DNA of 64,000 bases, taken from Actinomyces oris (GTDB taxonomy: Bacteria; Actinomycetota; Actinomycetes; Actinomycetales; Actinomycetaceae). Position numbers and translations under genes: made by a program. A model generated the notes under the pieces. It searched no databases. It had not been told where the DNA came from and saw only the letters and a list, made by a program, of their open reading frames with translations. The DNA lies in the NCBI RefSeq assembly GCF_001937665.1, contig NZ_MSKL01000025.1:186352-250351 (forward strand), given 5' to 3'. Below are positions 18,602-28,115 of the stretch, piece by piece. Positions within the stretch are counted from its first letter, which is position 1, and each line of letters starts with the position of its first letter.

Positions 18602-21600
18602 GAGACGACTCTCCTTCCCTCGACCTGGACGGGGCAGGAGTCCTTGACCCTGCAGGTACGGCAGTGCTCACCGGTGCGGGCCTCGATCACGGGGCCCACT
18701 CCGGCCACGGCTGCTGAGGCCACGAGGTCCTCGGCCCAGTACTCCTCACGGCTCCGGGCAGCACCGTTCGCTTCACTGTCCCCCACCTTCTCCGTGGGCT
18801 CGTCCGTGGCTTCGGTGGTTGCGGGGCTGGGGTCGAGGGCGGCGCCCGGCGGAGCCAGGACGTAGCCGTCTCCTGAACGTTTGGAGGGCTCCTTGCCCAG
18901 GAGCACGAGGGCTCCGCCGACGACGTCGAGACCTTGCGCGCTCAGGGCCAACCGGTAGGTGGCCAGCTGGGGGTGGCGCTGGACGTCCTTGGGGACGCGC
19001 TGCCCGGTCTTGAGGTCGATGACGCGCACTGTGCCGTTCCGGCCGATACCGGCGGGGTCGTCCGGGTCGTCTCCCGTGCGGCCGCCGGGGCGCTCGAGAC
19101 GGTCGATACGCCCGGAGATCCTGACCGGGACGGCGTCACCCCCTTCCACCGGCATGCGGAGGCCGGCCAACTCGCGGACCTCCGGGCTGAGGACGCGCAG
19201 GGGGATGTCCACGTCGGCACGGACGGGCTGCTCGACGTCGGCACGCACGCCCAGGGCGTCGCAGTCACTCAGGTAGGCGTCGAGGCGCTCGATCATGGCA
19301 CGAGCACGGTCTGTGGCCAGACCCCCCTGCCACGTGGCGGGGTAGCCCAGGTCGGTCAGGCGTTCCTCGAAGGCCTCTCGCAGAGCGGGACCGCGCAGGT
19401 GCTCGCTCTCCGCCCGTTCGGCGATCTCGTGGACGAGGCTGCCCAGGGCCTGGGCGTCGCTGGCGGGCGCCGATCCGCCGTTGCGGGTCAGGAACCACTT
19501 GAGCGGGCAGGCGGCCAGACCCTCGACGTCGGAGGGGCTGACCCGTATCCGTTCCCCCTGGGCGACGAGGGGGGTGTGGGAGGTGGGGCCGGCCGCGCCG
19601 ATCCAGGTGGCGGGATCGGCACCGGATACGCCTTGGCGGGCGAGGTCGGCCAGCAGGTCGACAGCGACCCGGCCGCGCCGGCGTTCGGTGTCGGTGGCCC
19701 CCTCGAGGTTCCCGCAGATGGCGGCGTGGCGCAGCTCCCCCACCAGGCCGCGCAGGGTGAGGTCCCCGGTGTCGGGGCTCAGGAGGGGGGCTCCGTCGGC
19801 GTCGGTCAGGGAGATCCCGGCACTGTGGGCGATCTCGGTCAGGAAGGGCGAGGGGGCGTGCTCGGCGTCGGCGGTGGCCGTCAGTAGGAGGCGCCTGGTG
19901 GCGCGGGACAGGGCCATGATGAGCATGCGGCGCTCGTCGGCGCGCACCTGTGCCCGGGCGGCGGCGATGGCGCCGCTGCCGCCGGTCCCGTCCCCCGGGG
20001 CGTTGGTGCCTGCTGTCAGGCGTCCGGTGACGGCGTCGACGAGGAGGCCGGTGCGGGTCAGGGAGTCCCTCAGGCGCAGGTCGGGCCAGCGGTCCCGTTC
20101 CAGCCCGGCGACCACGACGAGCTCCCACTCCTGGCCCGCGCAACGCGCCGGGGTCATGACGGCGACGCCCTCCGGGCGCCGGCCCTGGGGGGCGACGGAG
20201 TCCGAGGGCAGGACCTCGGCGTCGAGCTCGGCCAGGAAGCTGGAGGCGTCCTGGCCCGGATGGCGCTCGGCCCAGACCTCGGCCCGTTTGAACAGGGCCG
20301 TCACGACGTCGAGGTCGTGCTCGGCGGCCTCGGACAGGAGTGATCGCACGGAGCTTGCGGAGGGCAGCAGGGCGGTGGCCCGCCAGGCCTCGGCCCGGTC
20401 AGAGGCGTTCCAGGCGGCCCAGAGCAGGGCCTCGACATCGCGAGGGGCGTCTGCAGGCGTTTCCCCGGTGGCAGTGCGCAGAGCCGCAATGATCCGGGCC
20501 GCGGTGAGGAGCCGGTCCGCCTGGGTACTCAGCGGCTCCCCGTCGAGGGACCGGGCGAAGGCGGATGCCTGCTCGGTGTCGGCCAGCAGGGTCAGGAGGG
20601 CGGCGTCGGCACCGGTTCGAGTCCCGGTCCCGACGGTGGGCTCGGCACGGGCGCTGAGCTCGCCGGTCTCGGTCCCGCTGACGCGGGTAGCTGTGGCCTC
20701 CGGGTCCTGGCGCAGTCTGCGGCGCAGTCGGCGCAGGTCCATGGTGGTCAGCCCCACCAGGGGGCTGGCGAGGAGGTTGAGGGCGGCGTCACGCTGAGGC
20801 GGTTCACCGTGCCCACCCAGCTGGTCGCGGATGGCGGCACGCACGATGTCCAGGAGCGCAGCCGCGGCCGGTTCCGCGCGCAGCAGTACCGCGGGCGTAC
20901 GGGAGGCCAGGGGCACACCTCGTCTGCGCAGATCCCTGGCGAGTGTCTCGGCGTCGGCGGCGCTGCGAACGATGACCGCCATCTGAGACCAAGCGGTGCC
21001 GTGGTGGACGTGCTCGAGCCTGAGTGCCCGGGCGACGTGGGCATGTTCCTGCCAGGTGGAGGAGGCCAGGATCACCTCGACGCCGGCTGCTGCCGCCGGG
21101 CGCTCGTCACCGGTCGCATCGGAGGAAGGCCTCGCCGCGGATCGGGAGGCCGGAGTCGTCTGCCGGTGGGCCGTCGTGCCGGTCACCGGGACCCGGGCGC
21201 TCTGGTCGGCGACCACCGCCGTGATGGCCGGGTTGCCTCGGTAGCAGGTGGTCAGCCGCAGGCGGGTGGCTCCGAGCCCTGAGCGGTCCTCGGCCTCAAT
21301 GAGCAGGCTGGGGGTGCCGCCGCGGAAGGTCTCCACCGCGACGTCGGGGTCTCCCAGCACCACGATCTGCGCCCGACGCCCATCGGGATCCGGGGTGGCC
21401 AGGGCCGTCAGGAGCCTGGCGGTGGCGGCCGTGCAGTCCTGATAGTCGTCCACGAGGACGAGGTCCGGGACGGGGCGAGGGGCCGTGACGGCGTCGGAGT
21501 CCCAGGAGCTCAGGGCTTCCACGGCTCGGTCCTGGAGACGAGCCGTGTCCATCTTGCGGGTCTGGGCCCTGCGCTCAGCGCTGGCCCGGCCCTGCGCGTC

Positions 21601-22197
21601 CCAGGTGCGCAGGAGCTGGGACGAGGGCCCCCAGATGGGGACATCGAGCCGGCGTCCCAGGTCGGCCAGCTCGTCGGCATTGACGCCGAGCTCTCCGGCG
21701 CGCGCCAGGAGGTTGCGCAGCTCGGAGCGGAATGCCCGCGACCCGGTTGCCTCGGTGGGCAGCCCCGGCCAGGTGACGGTACTGATCATCGAGGCCAGGG
21801 CGGAGTCCTCCTCCGCCCCGGCCAGAAGAACCGGGGGCGGCAGCGGGTCTGGCCGCATGGTCAAGGAGGTGGTCAGGATCGTCAGGGCGAGGGCCGCGGG
21901 AGTGCGCACTCGTACGACGCCGTCGCCATGGCCCTCACGCAGCAGGTGGGCTGCTCGGCCACGCAGCCAGTCGGCCCGCGCACGGGTGGGGGCGAGCAGG
22001 ACGGCATCCCGGCCGCCGGCGACCGCCTCAGCCAACAGCCGGAGGGCCAGAGAGGTCTTACCCGTCCCGGGAGCCCCCAGGACGACGACGTTGGAGCCCT
22101 CGGCCACGCGATCCAGGACCCGTTGCCCATCGGCGTCGGCGGCGGGCAGCTCGGCCACCTCGGTGGGCGGAAGGAGACGGACGGGATCCTGGGGCAT
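18598..22197 (-). CDS. adnA: AdnA-like helicase-nuclease subunit with predicted Fe-S nuclease domain
   Basis: This 1199-aa partner of AdnB has an SF1 helicase region with Walker A GAPGTGKTS (41-48) and Walker B LVLVDDYQDCTA. The usual GDPxQ motif is changed to VVLGDPDVAVETFRGG. The C-terminal nuclease has RVIDLKTGQRVPK. A likely 4Fe-4S site of the AddB type is formed by Cys in LAACPLKWFL and by HCRTCRVKDSCPV near the C-terminus. In mycobacteria the pair makes free 3' ends at double-strand breaks. Long Ala/Arg-rich stretches explain its size relative to mycobacterial AdnA. The start is the ATG at 22197; no strong Shine-Dalgarno is seen. Confidence 0.83.
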   Translation of the reverse strand: MPQDPVRLLPPTEVAELPAADADGQRVLDRVAEGSNVVVLGAPGTGKTSLALRLLAEAVAGGRDAVLLAPTRARADWLRGRAAHLLREGHGDGVVRVRTPAALALTILTTSLTMRPDPLPPPVLLAGAEEDSALASMISTVTWPGLPTEATGSRAFRSELRNLLARAGELGVNADELADLGRRLDVPIWGPSSQLLRTWDAQGRASAERRAQTRKMDTARLQDRAVEALSSWDSDAVTAPRPVPDLVLVDDYQDCTAATARLLTALATPDPDGRRAQIVVLGDPDVAVETFRGGTPSLLIEAEDRSGLGATRLRLTTCYRGNPAITAVVADQSARVPVTGTTAHRQTTPASRSAARPSSDATGDERPAAAAGVEVILASSTWQEHAHVARALRLEHVHHGTAWSQMAVIVRSAADAETLARDLRRRGVPLASRTPAVLLRAEPAAAALLDIVRAAIRDQLGGHGEPPQRDAALNLLASPLVGLTTMDLRRLRRRLRQDPEATATRVSGTETGELSARAEPTVGTGTRTGADAALLTLLADTEQASAFARSLDGEPLSTQADRLLTAARIIAALRTATGETPADAPRDVEALLWAAWNASDRAEAWRATALLPSASSVRSLLSEAAEHDLDVVTALFKRAEVWAERHPGQDASSFLAELDAEVLPSDSVAPQGRRPEGVAVMTPARCAGQEWELVVVAGLERDRWPDLRLRDSLTRTGLLVDAVTGRLTAGTNAPGDGTGGSGAIAAARAQVRADERRMLIMALSRATRRLLLTATADAEHAPSPFLTEIAHSAGISLTDADGAPLLSPDTGDLTLRGLVGELRHAAICGNLEGATDTERRRGRVAVDLLADLARQGVSGADPATWIGAAGPTSHTPLVAQGERIRVSPSDVEGLAACPLKWFLTRNGGSAPASDAQALGSLVHEIAERAESEHLRGPALREAFEERLTDLGYPATWQGGLATDRARAMIERLDAYLSDCDALGVRADVEQPVRADVDIPLRVLSPEVRELAGLRMPVEGGDAVPVRISGRIDRLERPGGRTGDDPDDPAGIGRNGTVRVIDLKTGQRVPKDVQRHPQLATYRLALSAQGLDVVGGALVLLGKEPSKRSGDGYVLAPPGAALDPSPATTEATDEPTEKVGDSEANGAARSREEYWAEDLVASAAVAGVGPVIEARTGEHCRTCRVKDSCPVQVEGRRVVS

Positions 22198-22442
22198 GGG
22201 ACCATCTCACCACGGGCCGCTGACAGGAACGCGCACCGTTAACGGATCGTCACCGGTTGCGGACCCAGAACCCAGGAGAACCGACGACTCATGTTCCGCG
22301 TGGCGCGAAACGGCGCGGCTCCTGAGGCGCTCAAAGGGCTGGTGCGGCCGGGGCCCCTCTAGGATCATGGCAGGTTCACGCCCCTCTCCCCCGATGGGCG
22401 CTATGCCGCTCAAACGGCACACAGACGATGCGAAGGAGCCCC

Positions 22443-22658
22443 ATGCAGGTCACGATCGGAATCAAGCACGCCAGCCGCGAGCTCTCCCTGGAGACCTCCG
22501 ACTCTCAGGAGAAGGTGCTGGCCGCCGTGGCCGATGCCGAGACCAAGGCCGTCACCCTCACTGATGACAAGGGTCGTAAGGTCTTCGTCCCGGCCGGGTC
22601 CCTGGCGTACGTGGAGCTCGGCGAGACCGAGCCCCGCCGGGTCGGCTTCGGCATCTGA
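22443..22658 (+). CDS. DUF3107 family protein (TB9.4-like)
   Basis: This 71-aa cytoplasmic protein with the pattern VTIGIKHASRELSLE...PAGSLAYVELGE...RRVGFG matches the DUF3107 family, to which M. tuberculosis Rv3208A/TB9.4 belongs. Its function is unknown. The ATG at 22443 has AAGGAG 4 nt upstream; the open frame begins 15 bp earlier. A strong terminator follows 20 bp after the stop, so it is a single-gene unit. It lies divergent from adnA across about 245 bp. Confidence 0.85.
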   Translation: MQVTIGIKHASRELSLETSDSQEKVLAAVADAETKAVTLTDDKGRKVFVPAGSLAYVELGETEPRRVGFGI

Positions 22659-22677
22659 GCCCTGAGCTCTCCACATC

Positions 22678-22708
22678 GGCGCCGCCTCCCAGAACGGGAG
22701 GCGGCGCC
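22678..22708 (+). terminator. Terminator of the DUF3107 gene
   Basis: Perfect 13-bp stem GGCGCCGCCTCCC / GGGAGGCGGCGCC with loop AGAAC, followed by GTTTG. Confidence 0.75.
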
Positions 22709-22788
22709 GTTTGACGTGAGTCGGGAGCAAGCAAACCGATGCCCCTCGAGGCCGCCCGGTGCCCGGCAGGCCCGGTCGCCACCATTAG

Positions 22789-22794
22789 TAGGCT
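22789..22794 (+). promoter_or_regulatory. Putative -10 element for the leaderless sirtuin gene
   Basis: TAGGCT lies 7 nt before the ATG at 22802. There is no Shine-Dalgarno. Confidence 0.45.
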
Positions 22795-22801
22795 GGGGTG
22801 C

Positions 22802-23557
22802 ATGGACCACCAGGACGGCCAGTGGGGCCTGCTCAGTCAGTGGATCACGCAGTCGCAGCGCATCGTCTTCTTCGGCGGCGCCGGGGTCTCGACCGAGTCG
22901 GGAATCCCAGACTTCCGGGGCGCCAAGGGCTTCTACCACCAGGACCGGGAGATTCCCCTGGAACAGGTCCTCTCCATCGACTTCTTCACCGTGCACCCGC
23001 AGGCCTACTGGGAGTGGTTCGTCCAGGAGAACGCCCGCGAGGGCGTGGCCCCCAACGCGGCGCACAGGTTCGTGGCCGGCCTCGAGAGGGCCGGGAAGCT
23101 GTCTGCCGTGGTCACGCAGAACATCGACGGCCTCCACCAGCGGGCCGGCTCCGAGCGGGTCCTCGAGCTGCACGGCAACTGGTCGCGTCTGACCTGCACC
23201 GGCTGCGGTGAGCACTTCACCCTGGACGACGTCGACGAAGCCCGCTCCGGCGAGGTTCCCCGCTGCCCCGGGTGCTCCTCGGTGCTGCGCCCGGACATCG
23301 TGTTCTACGGGGAGATGCTGGACAGCGATGTCATGGAGGGCGCCGTCCGGGCCATCTCGGAGGCGGACCTGCTGATCGTGGCCGGCACGAGCCTGGTCGT
23401 CTACCCGGCGGCGGGCCTCATCGACTACTACGCCGGTGAGCGCCTGGTCCTCATGAACGCGACTCCCACACCGTATGACTCCCGCGCCGACCTCATCATC
23501 CGTGAGCCGGTCGGGCAGGTCTTCCAGGAGCTGGAACGCAGGAGCCGGCGGCCCTAA
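22802..23557 (+). CDS. Sir2-family NAD-dependent protein deacylase
   Basis: This 251-aa sirtuin has the NAD-binding GAGVSTESGIPDFRG, TQNIDGLHQRAG and the catalytic-His motif LHGNW. It has a zinc ribbon (CTGCGEHF, then CPGCSS) and FYGEMLDSDVMEGA. It removes acyl groups from lysine using NAD. The N-terminal small domain (LSIDFFTVHPQAYWEWF) resembles sirtuins of the Firmicutes-type class U rather than CobB. The start is leaderless at 22802; an earlier in-frame ATG at 22739 lacks support. Its 3' end overlaps the convergent ppk2 by 4 bp. Confidence 0.9.
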   Translation: MDHQDGQWGLLSQWITQSQRIVFFGGAGVSTESGIPDFRGAKGFYHQDREIPLEQVLSIDFFTVHPQAYWEWFVQENAREGVAPNAAHRFVAGLERAGKLSAVVTQNIDGLHQRAGSERVLELHGNWSRLTCTGCGEHFTLDDVDEARSGEVPRCPGCSSVLRPDIVFYGEMLDSDVMEGAVRAISEADLLIVAGTSLVVYPAAGLIDYYAGERLVLMNATPTPYDSRADLIIREPVGQVFQELERRSRRP

Positions 23558-24414
23558 GCGATCCCCTGGTCCTCAAGGTCCACGTAGTGCTCGGGCGCCG
23601 CGGCCGCACTGAGGGTGGCCGCGTAGTCGGGCACCTCGCTCTGGAGGGAGCGGTCCGTACGACGGTAGCCCGACGACGGCAACGAGGACTTCTTCGGAAA
23701 GGTCATCTCAGGACGCTCCACGTGCTCGTAGGGAATGGATTCCAGCAGGTGGTGGATCATGTTGAGGCGGGCCTTGCGCTTATCGGCTGACTCCACGACG
23801 TGCCAGCGCGCGGAGTCGATGTCCGTGTGGACGAACATCTCGTCCTTGGCGCGCGAGTAGTCCTCCCAACGGGGCAGGGCCTCCAGGTCGGTGGGTGAGA
23901 GCTTCCAACGTCGCATGGGATCGGTCATGCGCGACTTGAAGCGCTTGTACTGCTCCTTCTGGGGGACGGAGAACCAGTACTTGCGCAACAGGATGCCGTC
24001 GTCGACGAGCATCCTCTCGAAGACCGGGCACTGCTGGAGGAAGCGCCGGTGCTCCTCCGGGGTGCAGTAGCCCATGACGTGCTCGACACCGCCGCGGTTG
24101 TACCAGGAGCGGTCGAACAGGCAGATCTCGCCGGCGGCGGGCAGGTGCGCGATGTAGCGCTGGAAGTACCACTGGGTGCGCTCACGCTCGGTGGGTACGG
24201 GAAGTGCGACGACGCGCGCGATACGCGGGTTGAGGTACTCGGTGATCCGTTTGATCGCCCCACCCTTGCCGGCCGCGTCGCGGCCCTCGAAGATGACGAC
24301 GACGCGGGCTCCGGTGGCCCTGACCCACTCCTGCATCTCGACCAGCTCCGCCTGCAGCCTCAGCAGCTCGGCCTCGTACAGGGAACGGTCCATGGTGGGG
24401 TGCTTCTTTGCCAT
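23554..24414 (-). CDS. ppk2: Polyphosphate kinase 2, class I
   Basis: This 286-aa single-domain PPK2 transfers phosphate between polyphosphate and nucleoside diphosphates. Walker A is VIFEGRDAAGKGGAIKR, and Walker B with the lid is CLFDRSWYNRGGVEHVMG. The helix ERERTQWYFQRYI and the C-terminal RWHVVESADKRKARLN are typical of class I enzymes. I start at the ATG at 24414 (MAKKHP); a GTG at 24429 is possible. No clear Shine-Dalgarno is seen. It lies downstream of the tRNA-fMet terminator, so it probably has its own promoter. Confidence 0.9.
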   Translation of the reverse strand: MAKKHPTMDRSLYEAELLRLQAELVEMQEWVRATGARVVVIFEGRDAAGKGGAIKRITEYLNPRIARVVALPVPTERERTQWYFQRYIAHLPAAGEICLFDRSWYNRGGVEHVMGYCTPEEHRRFLQQCPVFERMLVDDGILLRKYWFSVPQKEQYKRFKSRMTDPMRRWKLSPTDLEALPRWEDYSRAKDEMFVHTDIDSARWHVVESADKRKARLNMIHHLLESIPYEHVERPEMTFPKKSSLPSSGYRRTDRSLQSEVPDYAATLSAAAAPEHYVDLEDQGIA

Positions 24415-24474
24415 GCTTGAGTTTCGCACAGCACACCCCCGGACGCGAGGGTAACCATCAACGGAAACAGAATC

Positions 24475-24510
24475 AGAGGAGCCCAGTCCTGGGAAGGACT
24501 GGACTCCTCT
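24475..24510 (-). terminator. Terminator downstream of tRNA-fMet
   Basis: A 15-bp stem with one mismatch (AGAGGAGCCCAGTCC / GGACTGGACTCCTCT) with loop TGGGAA, immediately 3' of the tRNA on the minus strand. A moderately T-rich stretch follows. Confidence 0.7.
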
Positions 24511-24514
24511 GGAG

Positions 24515-24591
24515 TGGTAGCGGGGACAGGATTCGAACCTGCGACCTCCGGGTTATGAGCCCGGCGAGCTACCGAACTGCTCCACCCCGCG
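24515..24591 (-). tRNA. Initiator tRNA-fMet (CAT)
   Basis: A 77-nt cloverleaf with anticodon CAT in the loop CTCATAA. Three consecutive G-C pairs flank the loop in the anticodon stem, the hallmark of initiator tRNA. The acceptor stem begins CGCGGGG and ends CCCCGC followed by TA and an encoded CCA, so position 1 is a mismatch (C1:U72), also an initiator feature. The T-arm GGTTCGAATCC is standard. The only other recognisable RNA-related structures nearby are the flanking terminators. Confidence 0.96.
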
Positions 24592-24638
24592 TCGGTGTCA
24601 CTAACCTTAGGGGTCACCCCGCCCTCGAGGCAAATGGC

Positions 24639-24691
24639 GAGGGCGTGCCCTTGCTCACCGCCTGGTGAGGCGGGTCGCAGGGCACGCCCTC
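24639..24691 (-). terminator. Terminator hairpin after the UPF0182 gene
   Basis: An outer perfect 13-bp stem GAGGGCGTGCCCT / AGGGCACGCCCTC with an inner hairpin CCGCCT-GGTG-AGGCGG. It starts about 20 bp after the stop. There is no strong U tract. Confidence 0.6.
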
Positions 24692-24709
24692 CGTGACGGC
24701 CGAGAGGGC

Positions 24710-27700
24710 TCAGCCCAGCTTCTGCTGGGCCGCAACGGCCCGTTGGACGGCATCGTTGAGGCGCTTCTGCGCATCACCGTATGCCGACCAGTCGCCCTTG
24801 CTCCTGGCCGTGTCCGCGTCGGTCATCGCGGTCTGAGCGTCGGACAGCGCCTGGTTGAGCTCCGTCTTCGGATCCGAGGATCCGGAGGCCGACGGGTTGG
24901 CGGAGGCAGACGGCGGTGCGCTCGCCGAGGCCGTGGGCGCGGCGCTCGGTGTCGGCGAGGTCTTGGCCCCGCCATCAGCCGTCGGATCCTTGCCGTCGGT
25001 CGTCTCATTGGTGTCATTGGCCGCAGCGGCATCGCCGTCGATGGTCTCCTGGCCCGTGGTCGCCCCGGAGTTACCGCCGAAGACCTGGTCGAGCGCCCCT
25101 GAGAGGGTGTCGGCGAATCCGACGTTGTCACCGAAGGAGACCAGTACCTTGCGCAGCAGCGGATACTGCGTGTTCGCAGAGGACTGGACGTAGACCGGCT
25201 GGACATAGAGCAGGCCTCCTCCCACGGGCAGCGTCAGCAGGTTGCCCTTGATGACCTGGGAGCCCTCCTGAGAGAGGAGGTTCAGCTCCTTGGAGATCTC
25301 CGGGTTGGAGTCGAAGATGTTCTGCACCTGCCCGGGCCCGGCCACGTTCGAGGACCGTGGAAGCTCCAGAAGTCTCAGCTTGCCGTAGTTCGGACTGCGT
25401 TGCCCCTTCTTCCCGGTGCCGGGAGAGGTCTCGGAGTCCACGGCGAGGAAGCCGGTAAGCACGTTGCGGTTGGTGTTTCCTCCGATGATGTAGGCGCTGG
25501 ACAGGGAGAAGCTCGCCTGTTCCTGCCCAGGCATCTTGAGGGTCAGGTAGTAGGGGGCCTGCTGGTCCTGGCCGGGCGTGGTCGGGTCGTCCGGGATCTT
25601 CCAGAAGTCTCCACCGGAGTAGAACTCCGCAGCGTCGTTGACGTGGTAGGTCGCCATCATGGTGCGCTGGACGTTGAACAGGTCCTCGGGGTAGCGCATG
25701 TGGGCGATGAGATCGGCGCTCATCTCGTTCATGGGCGTGACCGTCCCGGGGAAGACCTTCTGCCAGGCCTTGAGGATCGGGTCCTTGTCATCCCACTGGT
25801 AGAGCTTGACCGACCCGTCGTAGGCGTCGACGACTGCCTTGACGGAGTTGCGCACGTAGTTGGACTCCTCCGGAGCCCTGAGAAGCCCGCCCTTGTTGTC
25901 GGCGGTCGCCGTCGCCCTGGCCAAGGACTCGTGCTGGGAGTACGGGTAGTTGTTCGTCGTGGTGTAACCGTCGAGGATCCACATCACCCGCTTGGGAGTG
26001 GCCGGGTTGTCATCGTGATCGACGACGGCCGGGTAGGGGCTGTTGTCCAGGGTCAGCCAAGGGGCCACCTTGGAGACGCGCTTGGCCGGGTCCCGGTCGT
26101 AGAGGATCTGGGAGCCCTCGCGCACCTCCTGGGAGAAGAGGATGTTGGCCTCCCGGAACTTGGCGGCGTAGAGCAGACGGTTGAACGGGTTGGACACGCT
26201 CGGCCCGCCGTTGCCGGCGAAGGTGGTGTTGACCTGCCCGGTCTTGGACTCGTCGTCGGGGTAGTCCAGCTCGCGCGGTGAGCCGTTGTCCTTGCCGCCC
26301 ACGATGGAGTAGGACGGTGAGGACTGACCGAAGTAGATCCGGGGCTCGTACTCGCCCAGGTCCCCCTTGGACGGGATGCCCCCCTCCCAGAAGGAGGGGT
26401 AGCCGCGGGTGGCCACCGTGTTGCCGTAGGCGTTCACGACGCCGTAGCCGTGGGTGTAGACGGTGTGCTCGTTGACCCAGGTCTGCTGCTTCTCACCGAG
26501 ACCGGACAGGTTCAGCTCGCGCACTGCGATGACCGTGTCCCGGCTGGTGGAGCCCACCTTGTAGCGGTCCACGTTGAGCCGGTTAGCGAAGGAGTAGTAC
26601 TGCTTGTTCTGCTGGACCTGCTGGAAGGTCGGGGAGATGAGTCCGGGGTCCAGGAGCCGGATCGAGGTGGTGGACTCGGCGTCCTTCTCCAGCTGGCCGG
26701 CCGCCGTCTTGGTCGTGGCGTCGTAGTTGGTGGTCTCCACGTTCTCCAGGCCGTAGGCGGCCTTGGTGGCATTGATGTTGCGCTGGATGTACTCGGCCTC
26801 CTGGCGCTGGGCGTTGGGGTCGACGACGAACTTCTGGATGACCAGCGGGTAGGCGGTCCCCACCACCAGGGAGGAGACGATCATGACGGCCACACCGATG
26901 ATCGGCAGGCGCCAGGAGCTGGAGCGCACCGAGGCGACGAAGAGGACGGCCACGGCCAGTCCGATCGCCGCGAGGATCGCGTTGGCGGGGATGACCGCGT
27001 TGACGTCGGTGTAGTTGGCGCCGTCGAACTTGGAGTTGGAGGCGTACAGCGCGCTGTAACGACCCAACCAGTAGCCCACGGCCCGGATGACGGCGTACAG
27101 CGCCAGGAAGACCGCCAGGTGAATGCGGGCGGCCTTGGTGAAGTGGGGCTTGCGCGCCACGGAGATACCGCCGTACAGGTAGTGAACGACGATGGAGGCC
27201 ACCCCGGAGAACAGGACGACGCCGGCCAGGAAGGACACGAGCGTCAGAACCGCGGGCAGGATGAAGACGTAGAAGGAGATGTCGATCCCGAACTGGGGGT
27301 CCTTGACACCGAAGGACTGGGAGTTGAAGGCCAGAAGAATCTCTCGCCAGCTGGGGGCCAGCTCCCAGGCCGACCCGAACAGGGCCAGCACCGCGGGCAC
27401 CGCCCAGGTCAGGCGGCGTCGCACGGGTTCGATGACGGTGCGGTAGGCCTCGAGGTTGCGCGTGGCCTCGTCGTCGGGCATCCCGATCTCCCGGGCCCGG
27501 TAGGCCGTGGTCATCGAGACGAAGACGGCCCCGAACATGATGGCGAATCCCACGAGGAAGAGGACGATGAGGGCGATCCACTGCGTCCACAGCACGCGGG
27601 CGTACCCGATCTGACTGAACCAGAGGACCTCGGTCCACACCTGCGACATGATGCCGATGACGACGGCAATGGCCACGATGATCGAGATGGTCAGGGCCAA

Positions 27701-27892
27701 TGGGCCGGGACGGCCACCGCCTGTCCTGCTGCGCGGCGCGCGGGGAGGACGGGGCCCGCCCCCGCCCATGCGTCCAAGACTGAACAGTCCGGTCCTGTTG
27801 TCAGGCTTCCCCTGCTGGGACGAGCCGGCGGATTTGCTCGAGGACTCCTCGGAGGCTGAGTCCCGGGACTCGTCGTCGGGCCTGGTGCTCAC
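24710..27892 (-). CDS. UPF0182 family large membrane protein
   Basis: This 1060-aa protein matches the actinobacterial UPF0182/COG1615 family (M. tuberculosis Rv3193c type). A hydrophilic Ser-rich N-terminus (residues 1-65) precedes seven transmembrane helices in the first 340 residues. A large extracytoplasmic domain follows (around VYTHGYGVVNAYGN, GKDNGSPRELDYP and MFNVQ-like segments), then a Ser/Pro/Ala/Thr-rich stretch and a helical C-terminal tail near ELNQALSDAQTAMTDAD. The function is unknown. The GTG at 27892 has GGGAG 7 nt upstream; the upstream extension is not family-like. It is divergent from the PPA1309-like gene and ends at a large hairpin. Confidence 0.9.
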   Translation of the reverse strand: MSTRPDDESRDSASEESSSKSAGSSQQGKPDNRTGLFSLGRMGGGGPRPPRAPRSRTGGGRPGPLALTISIIVAIAVVIGIMSQVWTEVLWFSQIGYARVLWTQWIALIVLFLVGFAIMFGAVFVSMTTAYRAREIGMPDDEATRNLEAYRTVIEPVRRRLTWAVPAVLALFGSAWELAPSWREILLAFNSQSFGVKDPQFGIDISFYVFILPAVLTLVSFLAGVVLFSGVASIVVHYLYGGISVARKPHFTKAARIHLAVFLALYAVIRAVGYWLGRYSALYASNSKFDGANYTDVNAVIPANAILAAIGLAVAVLFVASVRSSSWRLPIIGVAVMIVSSLVVGTAYPLVIQKFVVDPNAQRQEAEYIQRNINATKAAYGLENVETTNYDATTKTAAGQLEKDAESTTSIRLLDPGLISPTFQQVQQNKQYYSFANRLNVDRYKVGSTSRDTVIAVRELNLSGLGEKQQTWVNEHTVYTHGYGVVNAYGNTVATRGYPSFWEGGIPSKGDLGEYEPRIYFGQSSPSYSIVGGKDNGSPRELDYPDDESKTGQVNTTFAGNGGPSVSNPFNRLLYAAKFREANILFSQEVREGSQILYDRDPAKRVSKVAPWLTLDNSPYPAVVDHDDNPATPKRVMWILDGYTTTNNYPYSQHESLARATATADNKGGLLRAPEESNYVRNSVKAVVDAYDGSVKLYQWDDKDPILKAWQKVFPGTVTPMNEMSADLIAHMRYPEDLFNVQRTMMATYHVNDAAEFYSGGDFWKIPDDPTTPGQDQQAPYYLTLKMPGQEQASFSLSSAYIIGGNTNRNVLTGFLAVDSETSPGTGKKGQRSPNYGKLRLLELPRSSNVAGPGQVQNIFDSNPEISKELNLLSQEGSQVIKGNLLTLPVGGGLLYVQPVYVQSSANTQYPLLRKVLVSFGDNVGFADTLSGALDQVFGGNSGATTGQETIDGDAAAANDTNETTDGKDPTADGGAKTSPTPSAAPTASASAPPSASANPSASGSSDPKTELNQALSDAQTAMTDADTARSKGDWSAYGDAQKRLNDAVQRAVAAQQKLG

Positions 27893-28103
27893 GATCCTGC
27901 TCCCTGTCTGACGTGCGTGGTGGCGCCGCCTCGCACACGGTGAAACGCGGCGTCGTCGGCCGGAGGGGCCGCTCGGGCCATCGTCCCACACACCCCTGAC
28001 ACGGCCATAACCTTCTCCAGGATGAAAGAACGCCTCGGGCGGGGTCGCCGCGATGGCCTCGCCGACGAAGCCGCCTCATTGGAGGAGCCGGCACCACCAG
28101 TGA

Positions 28104-28109
28104 GACGAT
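28104..28109 (+). promoter_or_regulatory. Putative -10 element for the leaderless PPA1309-like gene
   Basis: GACGAT lies 6 nt before the GTG at 28116. There is no Shine-Dalgarno. Confidence 0.4.
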
Positions 28110-28115
28110 GACGGC

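Noticed and set aside
24515-24591. tRNA-fMet as an integration site of a mobile element
   Set aside because: No integrase, direct repeat of the tRNA 3' end or foreign genes are seen nearby; the flanking genes look like core genes.
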